Source of the DNA: Lachnospiraceae bacterium | GTDB lineage: Bacteria > Bacillota > Clostridia > Lachnospirales > Lachnospiraceae | Length of the DNA stretch: 64,000 nt | Assembly: GCA_017472605.1 (NCBI GenBank) | Contig: JAFUPV010000035.1 | Coordinates: forward strand, 62,001-126,000 | Direction of reading: 5' to 3' | Shown here: positions 52,092 to 60,254 of the stretch, in pieces | Layout of the letters: each line of letters opens with the position of its first letter | How positions within the stretch are numbered: position 1 is the first letter of the stretch | Translations under genes and position numbers: made by a program | Notes under the pieces: generated by a model | What the model was told of the DNA's origin: nothing | Seen by the model: the letters and a program-made list of their open reading frames with translations, nothing else | Databases searched by the model: none

Positions 52092-52118
52092 AATGTAATG
52101 TTTCGTGAAACATACATT
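52092..52118. promoter_or_regulatory. Palindrome resembling a shortened parS site, before the transporter start
   Basis: ATGTTTCGTGAAACAT (52098-52113) is a near-perfect palindrome, extended by AATGT and ACATT (52092-52118). It resembles parS TGTTTCACGTGAAACA with the central AC missing. It lies about 30 nt before the ATG in the leader, and may be an operator or an RNA hairpin with a CGTG loop. Confidence 0.5.
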
Positions 52119-52147
52119 AAGAAAACTCCAGAAAGGACACATGAATT

Positions 52148-53482
52148 ATGAGTCAGAACACACAAAAGAGTGGTGGATGGCGCACCAACAAATGGGTCAG
52201 AGCCGCAATTCCGGCACTGCTTCTGCACTGCAGTATCGGTACTGTTTACTGCTGGTCAATCTTCAGCCAGGAAATCGCTGATTACATCGGCTTTTCCAAG
52301 AGCGCAACTGAGTGGGCATTCAGCTTCGCTATTTTCTTCCTCGGAATGTCTGCCGCTTTCCTCGGCAACGTTGTAGAGAAGGATATCCATAAGTCCTCGT
52401 TAATCGCAGCAATCTGTTTCGCACTTGGAATGATCGGTACCGGTGCTTTCATTTATTACGGCGGTCTTCATCAGGGAAGCAAGCTTGCTCTGATTGGTAT
52501 CTATGTATGCTACGGTTTTATCATGGGTATCGGTCTTGGAACCGGTTACCTGTCTCCGGTTAAGACACTGATGCTCTGGTTTGCAGACAGAAAGGGTCTT
52601 GCAACCGGTCTTGCAGTTGCAGGCTTCGGTGCTGCAAAGGCAATTGCCAGTCCGATCATGCAGTGGATGCTGGGCAGCCTTGGCGAAGGCGGAATCTATA
52701 AGATGTTCATGATTCTTGGCTGTGTTTATTTTGTAATGATGTTCGTTGGACATCTTCTTCTGAAGAAGCCGGATGGCTGGCATGAGCCGCAGAAGAAGGA
52801 AAAGGGACAGAGCATCATGGCTGTTATCAAGTCCAAGCCGATCACCAACTACATTGGAATCTGGCTGATGTTCTACATCAACATCACCTGCGGTCTTGCT
52901 CTTCTGTCTCAGGAGAAAATGATCGTGAAGTGTCTTGGCATGGCTGGCATGGTAGGTGTTATCTCCACCGTTTCCGCAGTCTTCAATGCAGGCGGACGTC
53001 TCGGATTTTCTGCAGCAGCAGATAAGATGAAGGACAGAAACACCATCTACAAGCTGATCTTCATCCTTTCCATCGCTCTTACCGCAATTGTAATTGTGAC
53101 CGGCGGTATCAAGAATGGTGCAGACAATGGCGTTCTTGCAGCGTTGGTAATCGTTCTGATCATGGTTGTAAACGCTGGCTACGGCGGCGGTTTCTCCAAC
53201 GTACCGACTCTGCTGTCCGATCACTATGGAATGAGCAACATCAGTGCAATCCATGGAATCACCCTGTCCGCATGGGGATTCGCAGGTCTGACCGGCAACC
53301 AGCTGGCAACCTGGATTGTAAACAACTTTGGTGAGACCGTAGAAATTGGCGGAAACATGGTAAATCCGGTTGGATACCAGACCGTTCTCTACGTGACCAT
53401 CGTTCTGTACATCGTAGCGCTGCTTCTGAGCATGTTCTTCGTAAAGCCGACCGTGAGTGCCGGTCCGGTACATGATCACTAA
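52148..53482 (+). CDS. OFA-family major facilitator transporter
   Basis: A 444-residue membrane carrier of the oxalate/formate antiporter (OFA) family in the MFS. It has twelve predicted helices, with the conserved AAIPALLLHCSIGTVYCWSIF first helix, the loop GYLSPVKTLMLWFADRKGLATG, and the second-half motif GRLGFSAAADKMKDRN. The substrate may be oxalate, formate or another small carboxylate, and cannot be set from sequence. The ATG at 52148 is 11 nt from AAAGGA. Codon use is more biased toward common codons than in its neighbours, suggesting strong expression. A terminator follows directly. Confidence 0.88.
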   Translation: MSQNTQKSGGWRTNKWVRAAIPALLLHCSIGTVYCWSIFSQEIADYIGFSKSATEWAFSFAIFFLGMSAAFLGNVVEKDIHKSSLIAAICFALGMIGTGAFIYYGGLHQGSKLALIGIYVCYGFIMGIGLGTGYLSPVKTLMLWFADRKGLATGLAVAGFGAAKAIASPIMQWMLGSLGEGGIYKMFMILGCVYFVMMFVGHLLLKKPDGWHEPQKKEKGQSIMAVIKSKPITNYIGIWLMFYINITCGLALLSQEKMIVKCLGMAGMVGVISTVSAVFNAGGRLGFSAAADKMKDRNTIYKLIFILSIALTAIVIVTGGIKNGADNGVLAALVIVLIMVVNAGYGGGFSNVPTLLSDHYGMSNISAIHGITLSAWGFAGLTGNQLATWIVNNFGETVEIGGNMVNPVGYQTVLYVTIVLYIVALLLSMFFVKPTVSAGPVHDH

Positions 53483-53519
53483 ACTGCGCGGACTTTTGTC
53501 TGTTACATAAAATATGGTT

Positions 53520-53554
53520 CCGGGGAATCTTTTGAAGGATTCCCCGGTTTTTTT
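53520..53554 (+). terminator. Strong intrinsic terminator of the transporter
   Basis: CCGGGGAATC (53520-53529) pairs with GATTCCCCGG (53538-53547), followed by seven T. Confidence 0.95.
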
Positions 53555-53662
53555 GTTGGAAATGCCATCATGCATTTCTTATTCTCAGAGGAATGCGCCC
53601 AATACTCCTTATTGCAGTCATAGCAAGGGGATGAATTTTAGAAGGAAGAGACGCTGTTTTTA

Positions 53663-53691
53663 TTTACAAAGTGAAAAATATGTGGTAATGT
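53663..53691 (+). promoter_or_regulatory. Promoter of degV-plsY
   Basis: TTTACA (53663-53668) and TAATGT (53686-53691) have a 17 bp spacer. Confidence 0.5.
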
Positions 53692-53714
53692 AGTAATGAA
53701 AACCAGATTACATA

Positions 53715-53753
53715 ATAAACGTTTACATATTGTGGGAATATGTAAACGTTTAT
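53715..53753. promoter_or_regulatory. Paired LacI/cre-like operators in inverted orientation
   Basis: ATAAACGTTTACATAT (53715-53730) and ATATGTAAACGTTTAT (53738-53753) are perfect inverted copies separated by 7 bp. Each holds TAAACGTTTA and matches the cre consensus TGWAANCGNTNWCA at 12 of 14 bases. They lie just after the likely transcription start, a position suited to road-block repression. The whole can also form a strong RNA hairpin. Confidence 0.65.
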
Positions 53754-53769
53754 GCTTTGGGGAGGATGT

Positions 53770-54600
53770 ATGAAAATAATTACTGACACGGCTTCCTTGT
53801 ATTCACCAGAGGAAGGACAGAAACTGGGAATCACAGTCATTCCGGCATGTGCGATTATTGATGGAACGGTATATCGTGATTTTGAGGATATCAGCAGTGA
53901 AGCATTTCTTAAATTCATCGAAGATGGAGCGGTTCCGACCACATCACAGCCTGCCATCGGAGAGATTATTGACGTGTTTGAGAATACGAAGGATGAAATC
54001 CTGTTTCTGTCAATTGGCGACGGACTTTCCGGCGGATATCAGAATGCGATGGGTGCCAGAAATCTTGTGGAGGACAGTGAACGGATCCATGTAATTGACA
54101 CAAAAACGCTGGCCGGTCCGCAGCATTATCTGGTGCAGAAAGCAATCCAGCTGAAAGCATGCGGTCTGCAGTTAAAAGAAATCAAAGCGGAGCTGCAGAA
54201 ATCCATTGAGACATCGGTTTCCTTTGTGATCCCTGCAGATTTTATTTTCCTGAAACGAAGCGGAAGACTGACACCGATTGCGGCAAAAATCGGAAGCATG
54301 ATTAAAATCGTACCGGTACTGACTCAGACAGAAGACAAAAAGCGAATCGCTCCATTTGCCGTCAAACGTTCCAGAAGGAAGGCGGTGGAAGCGATCATCA
54401 AGCATCTGCGGACCATTGGCGCGGATGCGGGCTATCTCATCAGTGTTGCCCACGGAGGCGTTTTGGAGGAGGCAAAAGAAGTGATGACACAGATCAGACA
54501 GGAGTTTACCGATGCATCCTTTGAACTGTTCCATCTGTCTCCGGCTCTGATTACCCATGGCGGTCCTGGAAGCATTGTGATTCAGGCGATCCGCAGATAA
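53770..54600 (+). CDS. DegV family fatty-acid-binding protein (second copy)
   Basis: A 276-residue DegV-fold protein with the N-terminal ITDTASLYSPEE signature, the TTSQPAIGE region that binds the fatty acyl carboxylate, LSIGDGLSGGYQN, and a C-terminal ALITHGGPGS. The start at 53770 follows GGGGAGGATGT and is preferred over an ATG six codons upstream. plsY begins 13 bp downstream, so fatty-acid binding and glycerolipid synthesis appear coupled, consistent with a FakB-like function. The paired operators upstream suggest regulation by a LacI-family or CcpA-type protein. Confidence 0.9.
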   Translation: MKIITDTASLYSPEEGQKLGITVIPACAIIDGTVYRDFEDISSEAFLKFIEDGAVPTTSQPAIGEIIDVFENTKDEILFLSIGDGLSGGYQNAMGARNLVEDSERIHVIDTKTLAGPQHYLVQKAIQLKACGLQLKEIKAELQKSIETSVSFVIPADFIFLKRSGRLTPIAAKIGSMIKIVPVLTQTEDKKRIAPFAVKRSRRKAVEAIIKHLRTIGADAGYLISVAHGGVLEEAKEVMTQIRQEFTDASFELFHLSPALITHGGPGSIVIQAIRR

Positions 54601-54613
54601 GGAAGGTGAGGCT

Positions 54614-55225
54614 ATGGTAATCGATATCACGATTTCTCTGATTGCTGGATATTTGCTGGGATCTGTTCCGTTTGCGCTGGTAATCGGAAAGCTGTTTTAT
54701 CACACGGACATCCGAAAGCATGGCAGCGGCAATCTGGGCGGCGGGAATGCAGGGCGCGTACTTGGAAAAAAAGCAGGCCTGGCTGTGATGACGCTTGACA
54801 TTTTGAAGGTGGTTCTGGCAATCGGAATCGCATCGAACCTGAAGCATGGTGAAACAGCAGCAATCTGCTCAGGGCTCGCAGCTGCTCTTGGACACTGTTT
54901 TCCTGTGTTTGCCGGGTTCAAAGGCGGAAAAGCGGTCGCAACAATGTATGGATTCCTTTTTGGAATGGCACTGTTTTCCAACTTTACCCTGTGGATTTTC
55001 TTTCTTCCTCTGCTTGTTTTTCTGGTTGTTTTGTATATCTGGAAAATCATTGCGCTGGCCAGCATCAGTTCCGCTGTTTTCATTACAGGGTACTTTTTGG
55101 TGACAGGGGAATCGGTTCCGATGACAGCTGCCCTGTTTCTGTTCACTGTGCTGATTCTTGTGAGGCACCGAAAGAACATTGGCAGGATGATTCGTGGGGA
55201 AGAGAACAGGATTTCGTGGATGTAA
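54614..55225 (+). CDS. plsY: Glycerol-3-phosphate acyltransferase PlsY-like
   Basis: A 203-residue membrane enzyme moving acyl groups from acyl-phosphate to glycerol-3-phosphate, the first step of phospholipid synthesis. Five hydrophobic segments and the PlsY motifs are present: a variant motif 1 (GSGNLGGGNAGRVLG, where most have GATN), motif 2 with the GHCFPVFAGFKGGKAVAT stretch, and a C-terminal motif 3 (LVRHRKNIGRMIRGEE). The start at 54614 follows AAGGTGAGGCT. The Thr-to-Gly change in motif 1 is notable. It may be a paralogue rather than the only PlsY. Confidence 0.88.
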   Translation: MVIDITISLIAGYLLGSVPFALVIGKLFYHTDIRKHGSGNLGGGNAGRVLGKKAGLAVMTLDILKVVLAIGIASNLKHGETAAICSGLAAALGHCFPVFAGFKGGKAVATMYGFLFGMALFSNFTLWIFFLPLLVFLVVLYIWKIIALASISSAVFITGYFLVTGESVPMTAALFLFTVLILVRHRKNIGRMIRGEENRISWM

Positions 55226-55333
55226 GAATCGAAATGAATGAAAAAGAGATGGAAGAAACCAGAAATTCGTTGTATACTCAAAGATGGTTCAGAAAGCTTT
55301 ACCAGAGTTATTGACATCACAAGGGAGGATACC

Positions 55334-57112
55334 ATGCAGCAGGGAACAACGACAGTACAGGAATATTTAAAAACAAAAAAGCTTCTTTTCGATGGCGCAT
55401 TCGGCACGTACTATGCACAGTTATTTGATACAAAAGAACTGCCGGAACTGGCAAATACAAATCATCCGGAGAGGGTCACACAGATTCACAGAGAATATCT
55501 GGAAGCGGGCGCAGAGCTGATTCGGACAAACACCTTTGCCAGCAATACTGTTTCGATGGACATGCCATGGGAGCAGGTTCAGGAGAACATCCGTCAGGGA
55601 TATCGTCTGGCAAAGGAATCGCTGAACGGATTTTTCGGCTATGCTGCGGCAGATATCGGTCAGATTCCCTGTGAGAATCCACAGATGCTGAACCGGATCC
55701 GGAAGGAATATGTGGAAATCTGCCGGACATTTCTGGAAGAAGGGGCAGATATCCTTGTTTTTGAAACATTTTCGTCCATGGATGAGATATCGGACGCCAT
55801 TGAGTTTGTAGGGAACAGAGCGTTCGTAATCGTTCAGTTTGCGGTGAATCAGTTTGGCTACAGTCATGCAGGAATCAGTGCGCGCAGGCTGATCCAGCAG
55901 GCAGAAAGCAATCCGTGGGTGGACGCAGTAGGATTTAACTGCGGAATCGGTCCTGCCCACATGCAGCAGATCATCCGGAAGGTTCCTTTCTCCGGTGAAA
56001 AAATGAGGACAGCTCTGCCCAATGCCGGTTATCCACAGATTATCAGCAACCGGATGGTCTTCGATGATCAGAATGTGGAGTATTTCGCAATCAAAGTCAG
56101 CGACATTGCGGCGGACGGCGCGGACATTGTGGGCGGATGCTGCGGAACAACACCGGAATACATCCGTCATGTGAGAAAGCTGATTTCTGTAAAGCAGCCG
56201 AAAAAAATCGTTCCCTCTGCGGTTCCGGTTTCTCAGGCGCGTCCGAAAAAAGACAGTTCCTTCTTCGCAGGAAAAGAGGGAAAAAAGCTGATCGCTGTGG
56301 AGCTGGCGCCGCCTCTTGGCTGTGATGATGAAAAACTGATGGATGCCGCCCATCTGCTGGAGCGAAGCGGGGTAGACGTGTTGACCTTCCCGGACTCTCC
56401 CTCCGGCCGTACCCGGGCAGATTCCATTCTCATGGCAGAAAAAGTGGCAAGCGAGACCGGCATGTGTGTCATGCCTCACATCTGCTGCAGAGATAAAAAT
56501 GCCATTGCCATGCGTTCCCAGCTGCTTGGCGCGCACATCAACCAGATCCGCAACTTTCTGGTAATCACAGGCGATCCGATCCCGTCGATTATGCGGGCAA
56601 GTGTAAAGAGCGTCTTCAACTTTGAAGCAGTAGGTCTGATGCAGATCATGAGTGACATGAATGAAGAACAGTTTGGTACGGAGCCAATCTGTTACGGCGG
56701 CGCCATCAATCAGGGACGACGGAATCTGGACGTGGAAATCGGACGTGTAAAAAAGAAAATGGCTGCCGGTGCCTCCTTTTTCCTGACACAGCCTGTTTCA
56801 ACAAGAGAAAGTGCAGAGCGCGTCAGACGAATTAAGAAAGAGACCGGAGCCAGAATCCTCTGTGGAATCATGCCGTTTGTCAGCTATAAAAACGCGTTGT
56901 TCATGAAAAATGAGATGACCGGGATTGGCGTAACCGATGAAGTCCTGGCACGATACCGCGCCGACATGACAAAGGCAGAAGGCGAAGCGGCCGGAATTCA
57001 GCTGGCAAAAGAGATGATGGCGATCACCGCTGATTTTGCGGACGGATACTATTTCTCCTTCCCCTTCAATCGGGTCAATATGCTGGAAAAAATCCTGAAA
57101 TCCGATGATTAA
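55334..57112 (+). CDS. Bifunctional homocysteine S-methyltransferase / methylenetetrahydrofolate reductase
   Basis: A 593-residue fusion. The N-terminal Hcy domain (about 1-285) transfers a methyl group to homocysteine; its zinc Cys residues are visible in VGFNCGIG and GGCCGTTPEYI. The C-terminal MTHFR domain (about 305-593) reduces methylene-THF to methyl-THF using FAD, with FLVITGDPI and FFLTQPV as core segments. This is the YitJ-type fusion known from Firmicutes. Both steps supply methionine, hence SAM, so it is functionally tied to metK. The ATG at 55334 has GGGAGG 5 nt upstream; a longer in-frame start lacks a site. Confidence 0.92.
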   Translation: MQQGTTTVQEYLKTKKLLFDGAFGTYYAQLFDTKELPELANTNHPERVTQIHREYLEAGAELIRTNTFASNTVSMDMPWEQVQENIRQGYRLAKESLNGFFGYAAADIGQIPCENPQMLNRIRKEYVEICRTFLEEGADILVFETFSSMDEISDAIEFVGNRAFVIVQFAVNQFGYSHAGISARRLIQQAESNPWVDAVGFNCGIGPAHMQQIIRKVPFSGEKMRTALPNAGYPQIISNRMVFDDQNVEYFAIKVSDIAADGADIVGGCCGTTPEYIRHVRKLISVKQPKKIVPSAVPVSQARPKKDSSFFAGKEGKKLIAVELAPPLGCDDEKLMDAAHLLERSGVDVLTFPDSPSGRTRADSILMAEKVASETGMCVMPHICCRDKNAIAMRSQLLGAHINQIRNFLVITGDPIPSIMRASVKSVFNFEAVGLMQIMSDMNEEQFGTEPICYGGAINQGRRNLDVEIGRVKKKMAAGASFFLTQPVSTRESAERVRRIKKETGARILCGIMPFVSYKNALFMKNEMTGIGVTDEVLARYRADMTKAEGEAAGIQLAKEMMAITADFADGYYFSFPFNRVNMLEKILKSDD

Positions 57113-57183
57113 TACCTGATTCCGGATTTGGGCAGAGAAAGCGGGCGAATGAGAAGACAGGCAGATTTGATCGGCTGCAGTAA

Positions 57184-58011
57184 TTATCGCCTTCCCAGCT
57201 GCCAGAAAGCAACCGCGCTTGCAGCAGCAACGTTAAGGGAATCCACATCGTGAGACATGGGAATCTTCACTGTGTAGTCGCAGTCTGCAATGGTATGAAG
57301 AGCCAGCCCGTCCCCTTCCGAACCGAGAATGACTGCCAGTTTGTCTTCTGCCATCAGCTGCGGGTCATCAATGCTGACGGAGTCGTCGCTTAATGCCATT
57401 GCGGCTGTTCGAAATCCCATGGAGCGAAGCGCGGCAATTCCCTGTCCGGGCCATTCGGAAGCATCTTTGCCGATGTAGGTCCAGGGAATCTGGAACACGG
57501 TTCCCATGCTGACCCGGATGGCGCGGCGGTACAGAGGATTGCTGCAGGCCGGAGTCAGAAGGACAGCGTCCATGTGCAGGGCGGCTGCGGAGCGGAAAAT
57601 GGCGCCTACGTTGGTGGGGTTCATCACGTTTTCCAGAATGGCAATCCGTTTCGCACCGGCACACACGTCTTCCACAGACGGCAGGGGCGGTCTGCGCATG
57701 GCACAGAGAACGCCCCGTGTCAGCTGAAATCCGGTCAGCTGAGTCAATACATCAAATTCGGCAGTAAAAACAGGAATGTCTTTGCAGCGTGCAATCACAT
57801 CGCGTGCCTGACCGTCTACATGCTTTTTCTCCAGTAAAAGAGAAAGTGGTTCACATCCGGCATTCAAAGCGCGCTCAATCACCTTGGGGCTTTCAGCGAT
57901 GAAAATCCCTTTGTGCGGTTCATGGCGATTGAGAAGCTGGTTCTCCGTGAGACGGGCATAGACGTCCAGTTCCGGTGCCATGAAATCAGTAAGTTCAATG
58001 ATATTAGCCAT
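57184..58011 (-). CDS. TrmH/SpoU-family RNA 2'-O-methyltransferase
   Basis: A 275-residue SAM-dependent enzyme methylating the ribose of rRNA or tRNA. The SPOUT motifs appear as NPTNVGAIFRSAAA, VILGSEGDGLA and SLNVAAASAVAF, forming the trefoil knot that binds SAM. An N-terminal substrate-binding part precedes it (HKGIFIAESPKVIERAL). The start is the ATG at 58009-58011, with AAGGAGA upstream on the minus strand; the frame extends 49 codons farther without a site. The target nucleotide is unknown. Confidence 0.9.
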   Translation of the reverse strand: MANIIELTDFMAPELDVYARLTENQLLNRHEPHKGIFIAESPKVIERALNAGCEPLSLLLEKKHVDGQARDVIARCKDIPVFTAEFDVLTQLTGFQLTRGVLCAMRRPPLPSVEDVCAGAKRIAILENVMNPTNVGAIFRSAAALHMDAVLLTPACSNPLYRRAIRVSMGTVFQIPWTYIGKDASEWPGQGIAALRSMGFRTAAMALSDDSVSIDDPQLMAEDKLAVILGSEGDGLALHTIADCDYTVKIPMSHDVDSLNVAAASAVAFWQLGRR

Positions 58012-58132
58012 AGAAAATCTCCTTGGATTTTGGGAAATCAGACTGTAAGTTACAGCAGTGTAAGAACCATTATAGTGTGTCTGCGCGGTTGTGTCAAATA
58101 GAGGATAAGAAAATGAACTGGAGGAAAAAGCA

Positions 58133-58873
58133 ATGAAAAAAATTCTTGCAATCGGCAACAGTTTTTCCGAAGACGCAACCTACTATCTGCATTCTATCGG
58201 GGAAGCGGCAGGCGTGGAAAACATGGTAGTGAATCTGTACATAGGCGGATGTCCACTGGAAACCCACTGGAGAAACATCGAAGGAAATCATCGGGCATAC
58301 CAGTACCAGATTAATGGAAAAAAGACGGATCGCTATGTGTCCATTCAGGATATGCTCGACATGGAAGAGTGGGATGCAATCGTAACCCATCAGGCAAGCC
58401 ATGACAGCGGCTGGATCGACAGCTATGAGCCGTTCCTCGGTTTGATCTGTGCCTATCTAAAAGAAAAAGCGCCAAAAGCGGAGCTGTTTCTCAATGAGAC
58501 GTGGGCGTACGAGACAGACAGTACTCACGACCGTTTCATCCGCTATAACAGGAATCAGGAAGAAATGTACTGCCGTTTAAAGCATGCCTATGAAACCATG
58601 GCTGCCAAATATGAACTGCCGCTGATCCCAAGCGGGGACCTGATTCAGAAGCTTCGGGCAAGCGAGTCATTTGCCAACGGAAAACGGTCCATCTGCCGTG
58701 ACGGTTTTCACATGAGCTTTATGGATGGAAGATATGCCGTTGCTGCCATGTGGGCAAAGCACCTGTTCCACGTCCGTGTAAAAGGAAATCCCTATGTCCC
58801 GGTAACCGAAAATCTTCCGGGCGCGGAAGCAGATCCGGAAATTCTGAATCTGATTCAGGATTTGATCGGATAA
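58133..58873 (+). CDS. DUF4886 / SGNH-like hydrolase
   Basis: A 246-residue cytoplasmic protein beginning AIGNSFSEDATYYL, where the Ser of the GNSFS motif corresponds to the SGNH-hydrolase nucleophile. A later RDGFHMSFMDGRY supplies a His that could be catalytic. The DUF4886 family is common in gut Bacteroidetes and Lachnospiraceae and may act on glycan acyl groups; the activity is unproven. The ATG at 58133 is preceded by GGAGGAAAAAGCA. It is divergent from the methyltransferase gene with 121 bp between them. Confidence 0.83.
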   Translation: MKKILAIGNSFSEDATYYLHSIGEAAGVENMVVNLYIGGCPLETHWRNIEGNHRAYQYQINGKKTDRYVSIQDMLDMEEWDAIVTHQASHDSGWIDSYEPFLGLICAYLKEKAPKAELFLNETWAYETDSTHDRFIRYNRNQEEMYCRLKHAYETMAAKYELPLIPSGDLIQKLRASESFANGKRSICRDGFHMSFMDGRYAVAAMWAKHLFHVRVKGNPYVPVTENLPGAEADPEILNLIQDLIG

Positions 58874-58887
58874 AGTGTCAGAGCGAA

Positions 58888-58922
58888 GCGCCGGCCAGAG
58901 AATGAGGAACTCTGGCCGGCGC
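58888..58922. terminator. GC-rich bidirectional hairpin between convergent genes
   Basis: GCGCCGGCCAGAG (58888-58900) and CTCTGGCCGGCGC (58910-58922) form a perfect 13 bp stem. The T run after it is weak (CTGTTTC), so it may rather limit read-through. Confidence 0.7.
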
Positions 58923-58963
58923 CTGTTTCATAAAGAAAAATGTGCAGTTGAGGGAAGAAAGGA

Positions 58964-59998
58964 TTAACCAAGATAAGCTTTCAGCAGTCCGAAGGTATTT
59001 TCCACACCTTTGACGTGGCTGCGCTCATATCCGTGGGACGCATAGACACCAGAACCGATCAGGCCGTGGCGGCAGTCATGACCGGCACGAAGCGTTGCCT
59101 CTGCGTCGGAACCGTAGTGGGGATAGACATCAACTGCAAAGTCGAGATTGGCAGCTCTGGCAGCCTGAACAAGAGCAGTCACCACATCATAGTGATAGGG
59201 ACCGCCGGAATCCTTGGCGCAGATGGAAACCTGAGTTTCTTTGCAGCCAAGTCCGTCGCCCACACAGCCCATGTCGACTGAGAGAACCTCAGTCACGTCA
59301 GCAGGAACGGATGCGGAACCGCCGTGACCAACCTCCTCAAACACAGTAATGTGCTGGTAAATTTTTCTTTCCGTAACAACATGGTTCTCCTTCAGATACT
59401 TTGCGTATCCAAGAAGAATACCGACGCTTAATTTATCGTCCAGAAAACGGCTCTTGATGTAGCCGGATTCCGTAACAACAGTGCGTGGGTCAAAGCAGAC
59501 AATGTCACCGGGGAGAATACCGAGGGCCAGCACATCCTCCTTCTTCTCTACGATTTCATCCAGAATCACTTCCATGGCATCGTAGGAACGGCTTGTGGTA
59601 TTGTATTTGTCGTTCACATGGATGGAAGCGTTTTTCATCTGGAAGGTTCCGGTGTAGACTTTCCCATCTCTTGTATAAACGCGGCAGTTTTCAGCCTCCG
59701 CATTGTTGGGATTCATACCACCTAAAGGGGTCAGAACCAGACCGCCAGAGCGGTTAATGTCGCAGACCATGGCTCCCAGCGTATCCATGTGAGCTTCCAG
59801 CAGAATTCCGTCATTCGTTTTTCCTTCGCTGACGCAGACAAGAATGCCGCCTTTGTTGGTAAGCTGAGGCTCGAAACCGAGTTTTCGGTATTCATTCATC
59901 ACATATTCGGCAGCGTGGGAAGTGAACCCGGTTGGACTGTCGATGGCAAGAATTTTTGTTGTCTGTTCCACCATGTAATCAGTATAAGATGTAATCAT
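58964..59998 (-). CDS. M42 family metallopeptidase (aminopeptidase)
   Basis: A 344-residue dinuclear zinc or cobalt aminopeptidase of the M42 family, acting on cytoplasmic peptides. Metal-binding residues are visible as His and Asp in EAHMDTLGAMV, Asp in SRFLDDKLS, the catalytic Glu pair in FEEVGHGG, Asp in SVDMG, and His in YASHGYERSH. The ATG at 59996-59998 follows AGGAGG by 9 nt on the minus strand. Some relatives were formerly named endoglucanase, but the metal sites point to a peptidase. Two copies of TGGTCAG overlap its promoter. Confidence 0.92.
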   Translation of the reverse strand: MITSYTDYMVEQTTKILAIDSPTGFTSHAAEYVMNEYRKLGFEPQLTNKGGILVCVSEGKTNDGILLEAHMDTLGAMVCDINRSGGLVLTPLGGMNPNNAEAENCRVYTRDGKVYTGTFQMKNASIHVNDKYNTTSRSYDAMEVILDEIVEKKEDVLALGILPGDIVCFDPRTVVTESGYIKSRFLDDKLSVGILLGYAKYLKENHVVTERKIYQHITVFEEVGHGGSASVPADVTEVLSVDMGCVGDGLGCKETQVSICAKDSGGPYHYDVVTALVQAARAANLDFAVDVYPHYGSDAEATLRAGHDCRHGLIGSGVYASHGYERSHVKGVENTFGLLKAYLG

Positions 59999-60025
59999 TT
60001 GTAAATTCCTCCTGTAATAGGGCAG

Positions 60026-60062
60026 TATTGGTCAGATACCTGATTTCATACTGGTCAGTATA
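60026..60062 (-). promoter_or_regulatory. Promoter region with TGGTCAG repeats, M42 gene
   Basis: TGGTCAG occurs in ATTGGTCAGATA (60028-60039) and in the palindrome ATACTGGTCAGTAT (60048-60061). A minus-strand TATACT (60057-60062) preceded by TG-G (an extended -10) overlaps the second copy. This suggests a repressor operator at the transcription start. Confidence 0.45.
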
Positions 60063-60254
60063 CCATAAAAGGTCAAAGTTGGCAGTAACGATTTTTCATT
60101 TTATGTGAAAATGATTCGCTTTTTTGCACCAGGTGAGTTAGAATAAAAGAATGCAGGGAATCGTCATTGATGATTCCGAAGAAGCGCTCTCAGGGAAATT
60201 GGGAAAAGCCTGTGGCTCTTCTTCGCTAAATGTTGAAGGGAAAGGAATGAAAAA

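Noticed and set aside
52098-52113. Functional parS site
   Set aside because: The central AC of the parS palindrome is missing, making it 14 rather than 16 bp in the core; ParB binding is unlikely.
60157-60231. ANTAR-type paired hairpins before glycerate kinase
   Set aside because: Two hairpins are present, but the first has a 3-nt loop and neither shows the hexaloop with conserved A and G.
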